From: Sulfurimonas sp.
GTDB lineage: Bacteria; Campylobacterota; Campylobacteria; Campylobacterales; Sulfurimonadaceae
Reading direction: 5' to 3'
NCBI GenBank assembly: GCA_027013295.1
Contig: JALUXP010000116.1
Span: 1 to 34,094, forward strand
Length of the DNA stretch: 34,094 bases
Below, one piece after another: positions 8,686 to 15,813 of the stretch. The stretch's first letter is position 1. Each line of letters starts with the position of its first letter. The position numbers and the translations under genes are program-made. Under the pieces are notes generated by a model, which did no database searches, was not told the origin of the DNA, and saw only the letters and a program-made list of their open reading frames with translations.

Positions 8686-8719
8686 TTTTATGTAAGTTCC
8701 TATTTAAAAAAGTATTGGC

Positions 8720-8725
8720 ATTATA
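8720..8725 (-). promoter_or_regulatory. -10 box for plsY-folB
   Basis: The minus strand reads AGTATAATGCC, a perfect TATAAT placed 34 bases before the plsY ATG. A TAGGAAC ribosome binding site follows. It lies in the 70-base gap between the cytochrome c and plsY genes. No clear -35 box is seen. Confidence 0.5.
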
Positions 8726-8755
8726 CTTTATAAATGATTACAAATCTATAAAACT

Positions 8756-9130
8756 CTAATAGTGTTTCGTAAGAAGGTACTTTGCAATAGCTTGTAAGTC
8801 ATCTTTACTGATAGTGTCTTTTTGTGAAGGCATATAACCAAATCTAGCTATTGTCTCCTGTGGAAAGAGCATTTTTTTAGGATCTGGGTTGAGTACGAAA
8901 TCAACCATAAAATCTATTTGCTCTTGTTCCCCTTGGATATGTGCTTTTATTTTTGTTGCTATACCCCACATTGGCGGTGCTGTCATACGCTCTAGTTTCT
9001 CTTTAGATACTTTGCCTGTAAGATGGCAAGCCCCACAAGTATTATCTACCATCTCTTGTAATTTATCTTCAGCAAAAACCTGTGCTGATAAAGTTAGTAT
9101 TACCAAAATCCCAACAGTAAAAAATTTCAT
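8756..9130 (-). CDS. Small periplasmic monoheme cytochrome c
   Basis: Electron carrier of 124 residues. Residues 1-20 form a Sec signal peptide ending VFA-ED, so it is exported. CGACH (32-36) binds heme c, and a Met in the GYMPSQ segment (near residue 100) is a plausible sixth ligand as in class I cytochromes c. The mature protein is about 104 residues, the size of soluble electron shuttles in this phylum. It is transcribed alone, divergently from nadA. A ribosome site AGGGGAAG precedes the ATG. A CRP/FNR-type site upstream suggests control by respiratory conditions. The electron donor and acceptor cannot be deduced. Confidence 0.88.
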   Translation of the reverse strand: MKFFTVGILVILTLSAQVFAEDKLQEMVDNTCGACHLTGKVSKEKLERMTAPPMWGIATKIKAHIQGEQEQIDFMVDFVLNPDPKKMLFPQETIARFGYMPSQKDTISKDDLQAIAKYLLTKHY

Positions 9131-9160
9131 TTCTTCCCCTTATAATTTGTATTTATGAAA

Positions 9161-9166
9161 ATTATA
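9161..9166 (-). promoter_or_regulatory. -10 box of the cytochrome c gene
   Basis: The minus strand reads CATTATAATTTTC, containing a perfect TATAAT 31 bases before the ATG at 9130. If the hexamer spans -12 to -7, transcription starts near 9154. Confidence 0.6.
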
Positions 9167-9188
9167 ATGAAAATTTATCTGATTATCT

Positions 9189-9202
9189 TTGACCTTAATC
9201 AA
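9189..9202. promoter_or_regulatory. FNR/CRP-family binding site between cytochrome c and nadA
   Basis: TTGAC-CTTA-ATCAA matches nine of ten defined bases of the FNR consensus TTGAT-N4-ATCAA. Its centre (9195.5) is at -41.5 relative to the predicted cytochrome c start at 9154, the classic class II activator position. Relative to the nadA start (about 9252) it is near -56. This supports activation of the cytochrome gene by a CRP/FNR-family protein. That regulator is not encoded in the window. Confidence 0.6.
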
Positions 9203-9239
9203 GAAACTGAATTAAGTTTTAATAATAATGAATTATTGA

Positions 9240-9245
9240 TATAAT
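9240..9245 (+). promoter_or_regulatory. Extended -10 promoter of nadA-nadC
   Basis: TTGATATAATG gives a perfect TATAAT with an upstream TG. The predicted start is about 39 bases before the nadA TTG at 9291, with AAGGA as ribosome binding site. Confidence 0.6.
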
Positions 9246-9290
9246 GTCGTACTAAATAAAATAGTAGATTTTTTTGACAAGGATAGTTTT

Positions 9291-10289
9291 TTGCAATTTA
9301 CAAATAAAGAATTAATACAAAAGATAGATGCATACAAAAAAAAGTTAAGTGTAACTGTGGTTGCACACTTTTATCAAAGAGATGAAGTTTTTGAGATGGG
9401 TGATATTACGGGAGATTCGCTTGAACTTGCCATGAAGACAAAGGCTGATAAAGCAGAGTTTGTTGTGTTCTGTGGTGTAGGGTTTATGGGTCAAAGTGTA
9501 AAGGTTCTTTCTCCAAACAAACGGGTCGTAATGCCAAAACTTGCATGCTGTGCTATGGCCTCTATGATAGACTCTCTGCAGTTTAATGACTCTCTCAAAA
9601 TTTTAAACGCTGCAGGGATAGCTAATGAAGATATCTTACCCATTACATATATAAATTCTGATGTTGGTGTCAAGGCGAGGGTAGGGGAGATGGGCGGAGT
9701 TGTATGCACAAGTTCCAATGCTAAAAAAATCATTACGATAGCTTTAGAAGAGGGTAAGAAAATTCTTTTCGTTCCAGACAGATGTTTAGGTCAGAACATA
9801 GCAAATCAGATGGGACTTAAATCTTGTATTATTGGTGATGGTAGTGATCTCAAACAAAGCGATATTATCTGTTTTGATGGTTTTTGTTCAGTGCATCAGC
9901 TTTTTTGCGTAGATGATATAGAGTTTTATCGTAAAAAATTCCCAGGCATTCTCATAGCAACACACCCAGAGTGTGATCCTGCCATCTGTGATGCTTCGGA
10001 TTTTGTTGGTTCAACTTCTCAGCTTATCAAGTATATTACAGAACTTCCAGAAGATCAAAAAGTAGCAGTTGGTACAGAATTTAATATGGTAAACCGTCTT
10101 CGCCCTAAAAATACCTATATTCTTAGTTCAACAAAGCCAGAATGTCCAACTATGAATGAGACAACTTTAAATGATCTTTATTTAGCTTTAAAATCTATTG
10201 ATGAGGGTGAACCACTCAACGAAATTCATATAGATAAAAATACTCAAAAATGGGCTAAAGTAGCCCTAGAAAGGATGTTAGCATTATGA
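9291..10289 (+). CDS. nadA: Quinolinate synthase
   Basis: Condenses iminoaspartate with dihydroxyacetone phosphate to quinolinate in de novo NAD synthesis, using an oxygen-sensitive [4Fe-4S] cluster. The 332 residues fit the shorter NadA type. The three likely cluster cysteines are C87 (PKLACCAMA), C199 (DGFCSVH) and C285 (KPECPTMN). HFYQRDEV near residue 26 and VGTEFNMVNRL near 260 are typical substrate-site segments. The start is TTG with AAGGA upstream; no better ATG lies before the conserved region. The last four bases overlap nadC (ATGA), so the two are translationally coupled. Confidence 0.95.
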   Translation: MQFTNKELIQKIDAYKKKLSVTVVAHFYQRDEVFEMGDITGDSLELAMKTKADKAEFVVFCGVGFMGQSVKVLSPNKRVVMPKLACCAMASMIDSLQFNDSLKILNAAGIANEDILPITYINSDVGVKARVGEMGGVVCTSSNAKKIITIALEEGKKILFVPDRCLGQNIANQMGLKSCIIGDGSDLKQSDIICFDGFCSVHQLFCVDDIEFYRKKFPGILIATHPECDPAICDASDFVGSTSQLIKYITELPEDQKVAVGTEFNMVNRLRPKNTYILSSTKPECPTMNETTLNDLYLALKSIDEGEPLNEIHIDKNTQKWAKVALERMLAL

Positions 10290-11101
10290 TAAAAGAATTT
10301 GTAAAAAGTACCTTAGCCGAGGATGTCGGTCGTGGAGATTTATATGCATTGGTTGAGGAGGCTGTAGAAGTAAAAGCAGATATTATTGCGAGGTGTGATG
10401 GTATCCTTGCTGGGCAGATTTATGCAGATGCTCTTGGAGACTTAGAAGGTTTTGAAATAGTATGGGGGAAAAAAGATGGTGAGCATTTTTCTCAAGGGGA
10501 TATCTTGGCAATCATCCATACTGATTCACATACTATCTTAAAAAATGAAAGAACCTTGCTCAATATGATCTTACATGCAAGTTCTATAGCTACCCTAACA
10601 AATAGCTATGCATCCCTCATAAAGCCTTATGGTATCAAACTCCTAGATACAAGAAAGACAAGGCCACAACTTCGTTTATTTGAAAAGTATGCAAGTAGAG
10701 TTGGTGGTGCTCTAAACCATAGAATGGGACTTGATGATTGCCTTATGATAAAAGATACCCATCTTAAAACTATTGAAAACTTAAATGAGTATGTAAAAAG
10801 AGCAAGAACAAAAATCCCTTTTACAACAAATATAGAAGTCGAAGCTGAGAGTTTAAAGATCGCGATACTCGCTTTTGAAGCAGGAGTAGATATCGTAATG
10901 TGTGATAACATGTCGCCTGATGAGGTAGAAGAAGTGGTAGCGTATCGTAATGAAAATTTTGCACATATTACTCTTGAAGCAAGTGGTAATATCTCCTTAG
11001 AGACTATAGAATCTTATGCAAAAACAGGGATAGACGCTATCAGTAGTGGTTCGATAATACACCAAGCTAACTGGATAGATATCTCAATGAAAATAAAATA
11101 A
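10286..11101 (+). CDS. nadC: Nicotinate-nucleotide pyrophosphorylase (carboxylating)
   Basis: Converts quinolinate and PRPP to nicotinate mononucleotide, the step after NadA. The 271 residues match the family. Recognisable segments are LAEDVGRGD at the N-terminus, KNERTLLNMILHASSIAT, LLDTRKTRPQLR (PRPP and quinolinate binding), HRMGLDDCLMIKDTH and the C-terminal GNISLETIESYAKTGIDAIS barrel motif. It overlaps nadA by four bases. After its stop the flhB leader with the duplicated 72-bp unit begins; the first mini-ORF there lies in the same frame just past the nadC stop. Confidence 0.95.
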   Translation: MIKEFVKSTLAEDVGRGDLYALVEEAVEVKADIIARCDGILAGQIYADALGDLEGFEIVWGKKDGEHFSQGDILAIIHTDSHTILKNERTLLNMILHASSIATLTNSYASLIKPYGIKLLDTRKTRPQLRLFEKYASRVGGALNHRMGLDDCLMIKDTHLKTIENLNEYVKRARTKIPFTTNIEVEAESLKIAILAFEAGVDIVMCDNMSPDEVEEVVAYRNENFAHITLEASGNISLETIESYAKTGIDAISSGSIIHQANWIDISMKIK

Positions 11102-11106
11102 ATTTT

Positions 11107-11178
11107 TATGGCACTAAAGAAAAATCTAAGTATAGATTTTTGTGAATTCTTCTAGGAGATATAAATGGCAGATGATGC
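11107..11178 (+). repeat. 72-bp direct repeat, copy 1
   Basis: Identical over all 72 bases to copy 2 at 11245, at a distance of 138 bases. Each copy holds a 15-codon reading frame (MALKKNLSIDFCEFF, stop TAG), a 9-bp inverted repeat, the ribosome site TAGGAG and the first codons of a downstream frame beginning MADDA. In copy 1 this downstream frame is the 42-codon mini-ORF. Similarity continues imperfectly for about 15 more bases. Confidence 0.97.
11120..11141. promoter_or_regulatory. AT-rich perfect inverted repeat in repeat copy 1
   Basis: Arms AAAAATCTA and TAGATTTTT surround the loop AGTA, giving a 9-bp perfect stem. It could be an RNA hairpin (attenuator or weak terminator) or a DNA operator. 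The sequence does not decide between them. Confidence 0.6.
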
Positions 11179-11293
11179 CCAAATAACAGAAGATATTATT
11201 TTTCCAACAAAAAAGGAACTAGTCCCTTTTTCTACGCTAGCCGCTATGGCACTAAAGAAAAATCTAAGTATAGATTTTTGTGAATTCTTCTAG
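11165..11293 (+). CDS. 42-codon mini-ORF in the flhB leader, possible leader peptide or decayed flhB 5' duplicate
   Basis: The frame starts MADDAQITED with the same ribosome site (TAGGAG) as flhB, whose protein starts MADDAEKTEE. It looks like a diverged copy of the flhB beginning that ends in the repeated 15 residues MALKKNLSIDFCEFF. Its TAG stop (11291-11293) forms the first bases of the flhB ribosome site. A ribosome finishing here would be placed to start flhB. A terminator-like hairpin lies inside the frame (11210-11231). No protein family is recognised. It may be a leader peptide, a non-functional by-product of duplication, or untranslated. Confidence 0.3.
   Translation: MADDAQITEDIIFPTKKELVPFSTLAAMALKKNLSIDFCEFF
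11210..11231 (+). terminator. Terminator-like hairpin inside the flhB leader
   Basis: Arms AAAAAGG and CCTTTTT enclose eight bases; two further pairs are possible inside after an A-C mismatch. The T-run is part of the 3' arm, as in many compact bidirectional terminators. It could end nadA-nadC transcripts or attenuate flhB. The stem has only two strong pairs, so strength is uncertain. Confidence 0.4.
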
Positions 11294-11316
11294 GAGATAT
11301 AAATGGCAGATGATGC
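11245..11316 (+). repeat. 72-bp direct repeat, copy 2
   Basis: Second copy of the unit at 11107, identical across 72 bases. Here it encodes the last 15 residues of the 42-codon frame, then the flhB ribosome site and the first flhB codons. Confidence 0.97.
11258..11279. promoter_or_regulatory. AT-rich perfect inverted repeat in repeat copy 2
   Basis: Same 9-bp palindromic arms and AGTA loop as at 11120. This copy lies 24 bases before the flhB start codon, where a hairpin or a bound repressor could influence flhB expression. Confidence 0.6.
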
Positions 11317-12361
11317 AGAAAAAACAGAAGAACCCACCTCCAAAAAGATAGAGGATGCCCGTAAGGAAGGGAATGTTCCAAAATCCCAAGATGCTTCTGG
11401 CGTTGTAACCCTCTTTGTGGCGATTTTGGCACTTTTGCTTCTTTTCCCTTTTATGTCTTCGCATATGATTTTTTTATTTAAATATTATTTTAGTATCTTA
11501 GGTGATGGTATAGATAAGGAGATGCTCTTTGGTTTGACTTTTGTAACTATGCGGGAATTCCTTCTCATCGTATTACCCCTTGCTCTTTCTGTAGCTATAG
11601 CAGGTGTAGTAGCAGCTATAGCACAATTTGGTTTTTTGTTTACTGTTGATGCTATAGCACCAAAGTTCAGTAAGCTAAACCCTATAAAGGGGATGAAAAA
11701 CTTATTTAGCCTGAAAAAAATGGTTGAGGGTGTTAAGGTGACTTTCAAAAGCTTCACTACGCTTGGTGTTGGTTTTTTGTTTTTTTTCTATTTTATTATG
11801 GAACTTCCGACCGTTGCACTTTTTGGTCTAGGTGATCAGCTTGATTGGTTACAGGAGAAAGTTTTAACTATCGCTTTAGTGATGCTCTTCATCATTTTTG
11901 TTTTTGCTATTATTGATGTGATTATCGTGAGAAAACAGTATTTTGATGGTTTAAAAATGTCTAAACAAGAGATAAAAGATGAGATGAAAAATATGGAAGG
12001 GGATCCTCTCATCAAAGGTAAGATCCGACAAATCCAAATGGAAGCTTCAAGAAAAAGGATGATGGCAGATGTCCCAGATGCAGATGTTGTCATAACAAAC
12101 CCTACCCACTATGCAGTAGCACTAAAATATGAGGAAGCTAAAGGAGAAGCCCCTATAGTAATCGCAAAAGGTAAAGACAATATCGCACAACAAATCAAAA
12201 AAATTGCTCGAGAAAATAGTGTTCAAATCGTACAAAATCCACCCCTAGCACGAAGTCTTTATGCCGAAGTTGATATTGACAAAGCGATACCTGACTCTCT
12301 TTTCAAAGCTGTCGCCGAGGTTTTAGCCTATGTTTATCAAACAAACAAACAAAAAAGCTAG
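11303..12361 (+). CDS. flhB: Flagellar type III export apparatus protein FlhB
   Basis: Inner-membrane component of the flagellar export gate that switches export from hook to filament substrates. The 352 residues match the family. The N-terminus has the conserved EEPTSKKIEDARKEGNVPKS segment. Four hydrophobic segments follow (about 32-62, 85-115, 150-175, 185-208). The cytoplasmic domain holds the self-cleavage motif NPTH (266-269) in VVITNPTHYAVAL. All expected elements are present. The ATG at 11303 has a good TAGGAG site, and its first codons lie inside the second 72-bp repeat. It is separated from the other flagellar genes of the window by about 14 kb. Confidence 0.97.
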   Translation: MADDAEKTEEPTSKKIEDARKEGNVPKSQDASGVVTLFVAILALLLLFPFMSSHMIFLFKYYFSILGDGIDKEMLFGLTFVTMREFLLIVLPLALSVAIAGVVAAIAQFGFLFTVDAIAPKFSKLNPIKGMKNLFSLKKMVEGVKVTFKSFTTLGVGFLFFFYFIMELPTVALFGLGDQLDWLQEKVLTIALVMLFIIFVFAIIDVIIVRKQYFDGLKMSKQEIKDEMKNMEGDPLIKGKIRQIQMEASRKRMMADVPDADVVITNPTHYAVALKYEEAKGEAPIVIAKGKDNIAQQIKKIARENSVQIVQNPPLARSLYAEVDIDKAIPDSLFKAVAEVLAYVYQTNKQKS

Positions 12362-12367
12362 TATAAT
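12362..12367 (+). promoter_or_regulatory. Possible internal -10 box before the DHH-like gene
   Basis: AGTATAATTGC, a perfect TATAAT, starts on the base after the flhB stop codon. It would start transcripts about 17 bases before the TTG at 12391. No -35 match is seen, and readthrough from flhB is equally possible. Confidence 0.4.
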
Positions 12368-12390
12368 TGCGAAAAATATAAGAAGAGAGA

Positions 12391-13062
12391 TTGTTATTAA
12401 ATCAACAAGAGATTGACAAAGCCAAACACATAGTGATTGTTCTGCCAGATAATTTTAGTATCGATTACCTGTGTAGTGCAAATGCACTTTACACATATCT
12501 ATTGCAGTTACATAAAAAAGTCTCGCTGTATACTTCTAAAGTAGATTTTTCATCTAATCTTGCATTTCTACCATGGGTAGACAAAGTAAAAAGTATTTAT
12601 CCATCTTCAAGTGATTATGAGATACATATTTTTAGTTCATTAAAATTATTTGAGTATATGCAAGTAAATAATATTGCTTTAAATATAAAGATGGCGACAT
12701 CCTTGTATGCTGGTTTACTTGATTATTCGGGGGGCTTTAGTCGAGGCATTAATGGTACAATATTTGCTATGGCAAAGGTACTTATAGAAAATAAAGCTGA
12801 TGTTCTTAGCTGTAATGCAAATTTACTCTATTATCAATCTTTAGCAAGTCTAAGGTTGAAATCTATCTTGTTGGCAAAGATGCAACTTCAAGAAAATGCA
12901 ACAAAAGCAGTCTTTGAGTTAGAAGATGAAGATCTGGGCAAAAGTGGAGCTTGCATAGATGATGCAAAGGCAGTTTTCGCTGATGCTTTAGGTTTACCAA
13001 CAGTTGAAATAGCTGTCTTAAGATATAAAAATGAAGAAATAATGAAAGAGGCGATAAGTTGA
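12391..13062 (+). CDS. DHH-like protein without catalytic motifs (unknown function)
   Basis: A 223-residue soluble protein. The layout recalls the N-terminal domain of NrnA/RecJ-type DHH phosphoesterases. HIVIVLPDNFSIDYLCSANAL stands where HVRPDGDALGSALAL would be, a LAFLPWVDKV segment resembles the ENLRFLPG region, and LLDYSGGFSRG recalls the later TDTGGFR motif. The DxD and DHH metal ligands that define the family are not seen, and the C-terminal DHHA1 substrate domain is missing. It may be a degenerate or repurposed member. The start is TTG preceded by the purine-rich AGAAGAGAGA. Its TGA stop overlaps the TTG of the M23 peptidase gene, so the two are coupled. Function is unknown; a link to envelope work is only suggested by the neighbour. 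Confidence 0.6.
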   Translation: MLLNQQEIDKAKHIVIVLPDNFSIDYLCSANALYTYLLQLHKKVSLYTSKVDFSSNLAFLPWVDKVKSIYPSSSDYEIHIFSSLKLFEYMQVNNIALNIKMATSLYAGLLDYSGGFSRGINGTIFAMAKVLIENKADVLSCNANLLYYQSLASLRLKSILLAKMQLQENATKAVFELEDEDLGKSGACIDDAKAVFADALGLPTVEIAVLRYKNEEIMKEAIS

Positions 13063-14432
13063 GAAGAAGAAGAGAGAGTGGTTCATCATTTGGTATATTG
13101 TTTGTGCTTTTGTTACTGGCTGGTGGAGCATACTACCTATATCAATCCCCAATGTTTGAAAGAATAGCACCAAATGTAATCCTTGATACAAATGGTTATT
13201 GGAATTTTAAAAAACCATTAAAACTCAACATCGAAGATACAAGTGGAATAAAAGCATATAAAGTTATTCTTAAGACAAATGCAAAAGAGACAGTGCTTTA
13301 CTCTGAAATGCCTATGACAAGAAGTGCATCTATTCATATCCTTGTTGATCCACCTAGAGCTACTTACTCCAACAAAGATAAAGAGATTAAAATCATTGTT
13401 CTAGCCCAAGATGCAAGTAAATGGAATTTTTTAAATGGAAATCAAACTATCAAAGAGTTTAATCTTAAAATAGATAAGAAAAAACCAGAATTAATTACAA
13501 TTGCACACTCCTATAAGATAAACAAAGGTGGTTCTGCTGTTGTTATCTTTAAGGTGTCAGATGAAAATTTAAAAGAGATTTATATAGATACAAGCTTTGG
13601 GAAAAAATTTAAACCACAACCCTTTTACAAAGAGGGTTACTTTATCTCTCTTCTTGCTTGGCCTGTGAAAGAAGATGCCTTCCGTGCAACGGTTGTAGCA
13701 AAGGATTATGCTGGGAATGTTTCTAAAAGTTATATCCCCCTTTACCTTAAACAAAAAAACTATAAAATATCAAAGATAAAAATCTCTGATAGATTTTTAA
13801 AAGGTAAAATTGCTGAGTTGGCAGACAAGTTTCTTGAGGATGAAGAGATAACAAATCCACTTGAACAGTTTAAGTTTGTCAATGAAGATGTTCGAGCAAA
13901 AAATGAAAAACTTATCCACGACATAACATCAAAAGTTCCAGGTGGTATGATCTCAACCTTCAATATCAAAAAAATGAAACCTCTTAAAGGTGCTATGGTC
14001 GTTGCAACTTTTGGGGATCATAGAAAATATTTTTATAAAGGAAAATATTTAAGTGAGTCATATCACCTAGGTTTAGACTTGGCTTCTACCGCACAAGCTG
14101 AGATTAGACCACAAAATAGTGGAGATGTTGTTTTTTCTGACTTTAATGGGCTCTATGGTAATATGCCAATACTTTATCATGGTTTAGGACTTTATACTCT
14201 CTATGGACACTGCTCAAGTGTAAGCGTTAGTGAGGGTGATTTTGTCAATGCAAATCAGATAATAGCAAGAACTGGCAAAACAGGTTATGCTATGGGTGAT
14301 CACTTGCATTTTGGTGTCCTTGTTCAAGGTGTAGAAGTTCGTCCAGCGGAATGGATGGATCAAACATGGATAGATTTGAATATTAAGAAAATTATAAATG
14401 AAGCAAAAGCTATCATTAAAAAGAACCAATAA
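13059..14432 (+). CDS. Membrane-anchored M23 (LytM-type) peptidoglycan endopeptidase
   Basis: Probable cell-wall hydrolase of 457 residues. A basic N-terminus (MRRRR) and a single helix (about 11-28) anchor it in the inner membrane facing the periplasm. A long middle part rich in beta-type sequence (30-300) precedes the C-terminal M23 domain. The zinc and catalytic set is intact: H336-x3-D340 (YHLGLDLA), H384 (YGHCSS) and H415-L-H417 (DHLHFGV). The start is TTG overlapping the previous stop (TTGA). In this phylum such enzymes trim peptide cross-links and shape the cell. The following lpxC gene is also an envelope gene. Which named homologue (Csd/Pgp family) it matches cannot be settled by eye. 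Confidence 0.9.
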   Translation: MRRRRESGSSFGILFVLLLLAGGAYYLYQSPMFERIAPNVILDTNGYWNFKKPLKLNIEDTSGIKAYKVILKTNAKETVLYSEMPMTRSASIHILVDPPRATYSNKDKEIKIIVLAQDASKWNFLNGNQTIKEFNLKIDKKKPELITIAHSYKINKGGSAVVIFKVSDENLKEIYIDTSFGKKFKPQPFYKEGYFISLLAWPVKEDAFRATVVAKDYAGNVSKSYIPLYLKQKNYKISKIKISDRFLKGKIAELADKFLEDEEITNPLEQFKFVNEDVRAKNEKLIHDITSKVPGGMISTFNIKKMKPLKGAMVVATFGDHRKYFYKGKYLSESYHLGLDLASTAQAEIRPQNSGDVVFSDFNGLYGNMPILYHGLGLYTLYGHCSSVSVSEGDFVNANQIIARTGKTGYAMGDHLHFGVLVQGVEVRPAEWMDQTWIDLNIKKIINEAKAIIKKNQ

Positions 14433-14466
14433 ATGATTTACCTCATTTGCTTAGGAGATAAATAAA

Positions 14467-15351
14467 ATGTACCAAACAACTATTAAAAAATCTGTTGAAC
14501 TCGTGGGAATAGGACTTCATAAAGGCTCACCAGTAAAACTTAGGTTAGAGCCATTAGAATCCAACAGTGGCATTGTATTTTACCGTAGCGATGTTGATGT
14601 TTCTATCCCTCTCATCCCAGCTAATGTGGTCGATACAAAAATGGCAACAGTGATCGGCAAAGATGGTTATGTCATATCTACGATAGAGCATCTACTTTCT
14701 GCGGTATATGCGTATGGTATAGATAATCTAAAAGTTATAGTAGATGCTGATGAGGTGCCAGTGATGGATGGGAGTAGTGCAAGTTTTTGTATGCTCTTAG
14801 ATGAAGCACAAGTGAGCGAGTTAGATACACCTAAAAAAGTGATGCGTATCAAAAAAGAGGTGATGATACAAGAGGGTGAGAAGTATGTAAAACTTTCCCC
14901 TTCACCTGACTTAAAATATGATTTTACTATTAAGTTTGAACACCCAGTCATTAAGCAACAAGATTTTTCTTTGCAGTTTACAAAACAAGCTTACAAAGAG
15001 GAGATATCTCGTGCGAGAACATTTGGTTTCTTACATGAAGTGCAGTATCTTCGCTCAAAAGGTTTAGCACTTGGTGGTTCACTAGAAAATGCAGTTGTTC
15101 TTGATGAAAAAAAGGTTCTCAATCCAGAAGGTTTGCGTTATTCAAATGAATTTGTAAGACATAAGATATTGGATGCTATAGGTGATATGAGTCTTATTGG
15201 GATGAATTTTATAGGGAACTATGAAGCTTTGGCTGGGAGTCATGATTTAAATCACAAGCTTACACTAAAGCTTCTCAAAAACACAGACAATTATGAAGTT
15301 GTTGAATTGGTTGGAGCAAAAACTGCGGAGTTAGAAAAGGCATATGCATAA
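14467..15351 (+). CDS. lpxC: UDP-3-O-acyl-N-acetylglucosamine deacetylase
   Basis: Zinc enzyme for the committed step of lipid A synthesis. The 294 residues match the family. Zinc ligands are His75 (STIEHLLSA), His232 and Asp236 ([11 protein letters not shown]); the catalytic His259 lies in [18 protein letters not shown] (99-107) is another family motif. The ATG has the strong site TAGGAG. The gene overlaps the next by 8 bases. The neighbour order lpxC-TsaB-like-thrB is shared with H. pylori as far as I recall. Confidence 0.97.
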   Translation: MYQTTIKKSVELVGIGLHKGSPVKLRLEPLESNSGIVFYRSDVDVSIPLIPANVVDTKMATVIGKDGYVISTIEHLLSAVYAYGIDNLKVIVDADEVPVMDGSSASFCMLLDEAQVSELDTPKKVMRIKKEVMIQEGEKYVKLSPSPDLKYDFTIKFEHPVIKQQDFSLQFTKQAYKEEISRARTFGFLHEVQYLRSKGLALGGSLENAVVLDEKKVLNPEGLRYSNEFVRHKILDAIGDMSLIGMNFIGNYEALAGSHDLNHKLTLKLLKNTDNYEVVELVGAKTAELEKAYA

Positions 15352-15805
15352 AAAAGTAGATATAGTAGTTGTTGCTTTATCAACCCCAATACTTCTAGGG
15401 GTATATGAAGATAATAAGCTCATAGATAGTATAGAAACAGATGAAAAGTCTTCGGAAGCTTTACCCCTGATTTTTGAAGTTTTGTTGGCTAAATATGAGA
15501 TAAAAAATCTTTTTTATGCAAATGGTCCTGGAAGTTTTATGGCTATAAAAGTATCCTATGTTTTTTTAAAATCTTTATCTATTTTAACTAATATCCCACT
15601 CTATGCAAGAGATGCTTTTTATTTCAACAAAAATCAACCCATAAAAGCGATAGCAAAGTTGTACTTTGTTAAACTTACGACTAAAATAGAAACTCAAAAA
15701 CTAGAAAATGCACCAATATGCAGTTTTAAGCTTCATGATGTGCTTGAGTATGATGAGTTTACAAAAGAATCAACCCCCATTTATGGTATTGGGGCAGTTG
15801 GATAG
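15344..15805 (+). CDS. TsaB-like protein, short form
   Basis: Related to TsaB, the non-catalytic partner of TsaD in making t6A37 on tRNA. The segment [21 protein letters not shown] (about residues 59-79) matches the GPGSFTGLRIG...KGLA motif of TsaB, and the N-terminal strand pattern fits the ASKHA fold. It has only 153 residues against the usual 220-230. The usual DTS near the N-terminus reads ALS and the second lobe is very short. Small diverged TsaB-like genes in this place are, to my knowledge, usual for Campylobacterota, so this is not obviously a pseudogene. It overlaps lpxC by 8 bases and lies 8 bases before thrB. Confidence 0.7.
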   Translation: MHKKVDIVVVALSTPILLGVYEDNKLIDSIETDEKSSEALPLIFEVLLAKYEIKNLFYANGPGSFMAIKVSYVFLKSLSILTNIPLYARDAFYFNKNQPIKAIAKLYFVKLTTKIETQKLENAPICSFKLHDVLEYDEFTKESTPIYGIGAVG

Positions 15806-15813
15806 GAAGAAGA

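Noticed and set aside
11108-11125. TGGCAC at both 72-bp repeats as a sigma-54 -24 element for flhB
   Set aside because: The matching -12 element (TTGCA/TTGCT after five bases) is absent; the following bases are AAAAA. TGGCAC is simply the Met-Ala-Leu codons of the mini-ORF.
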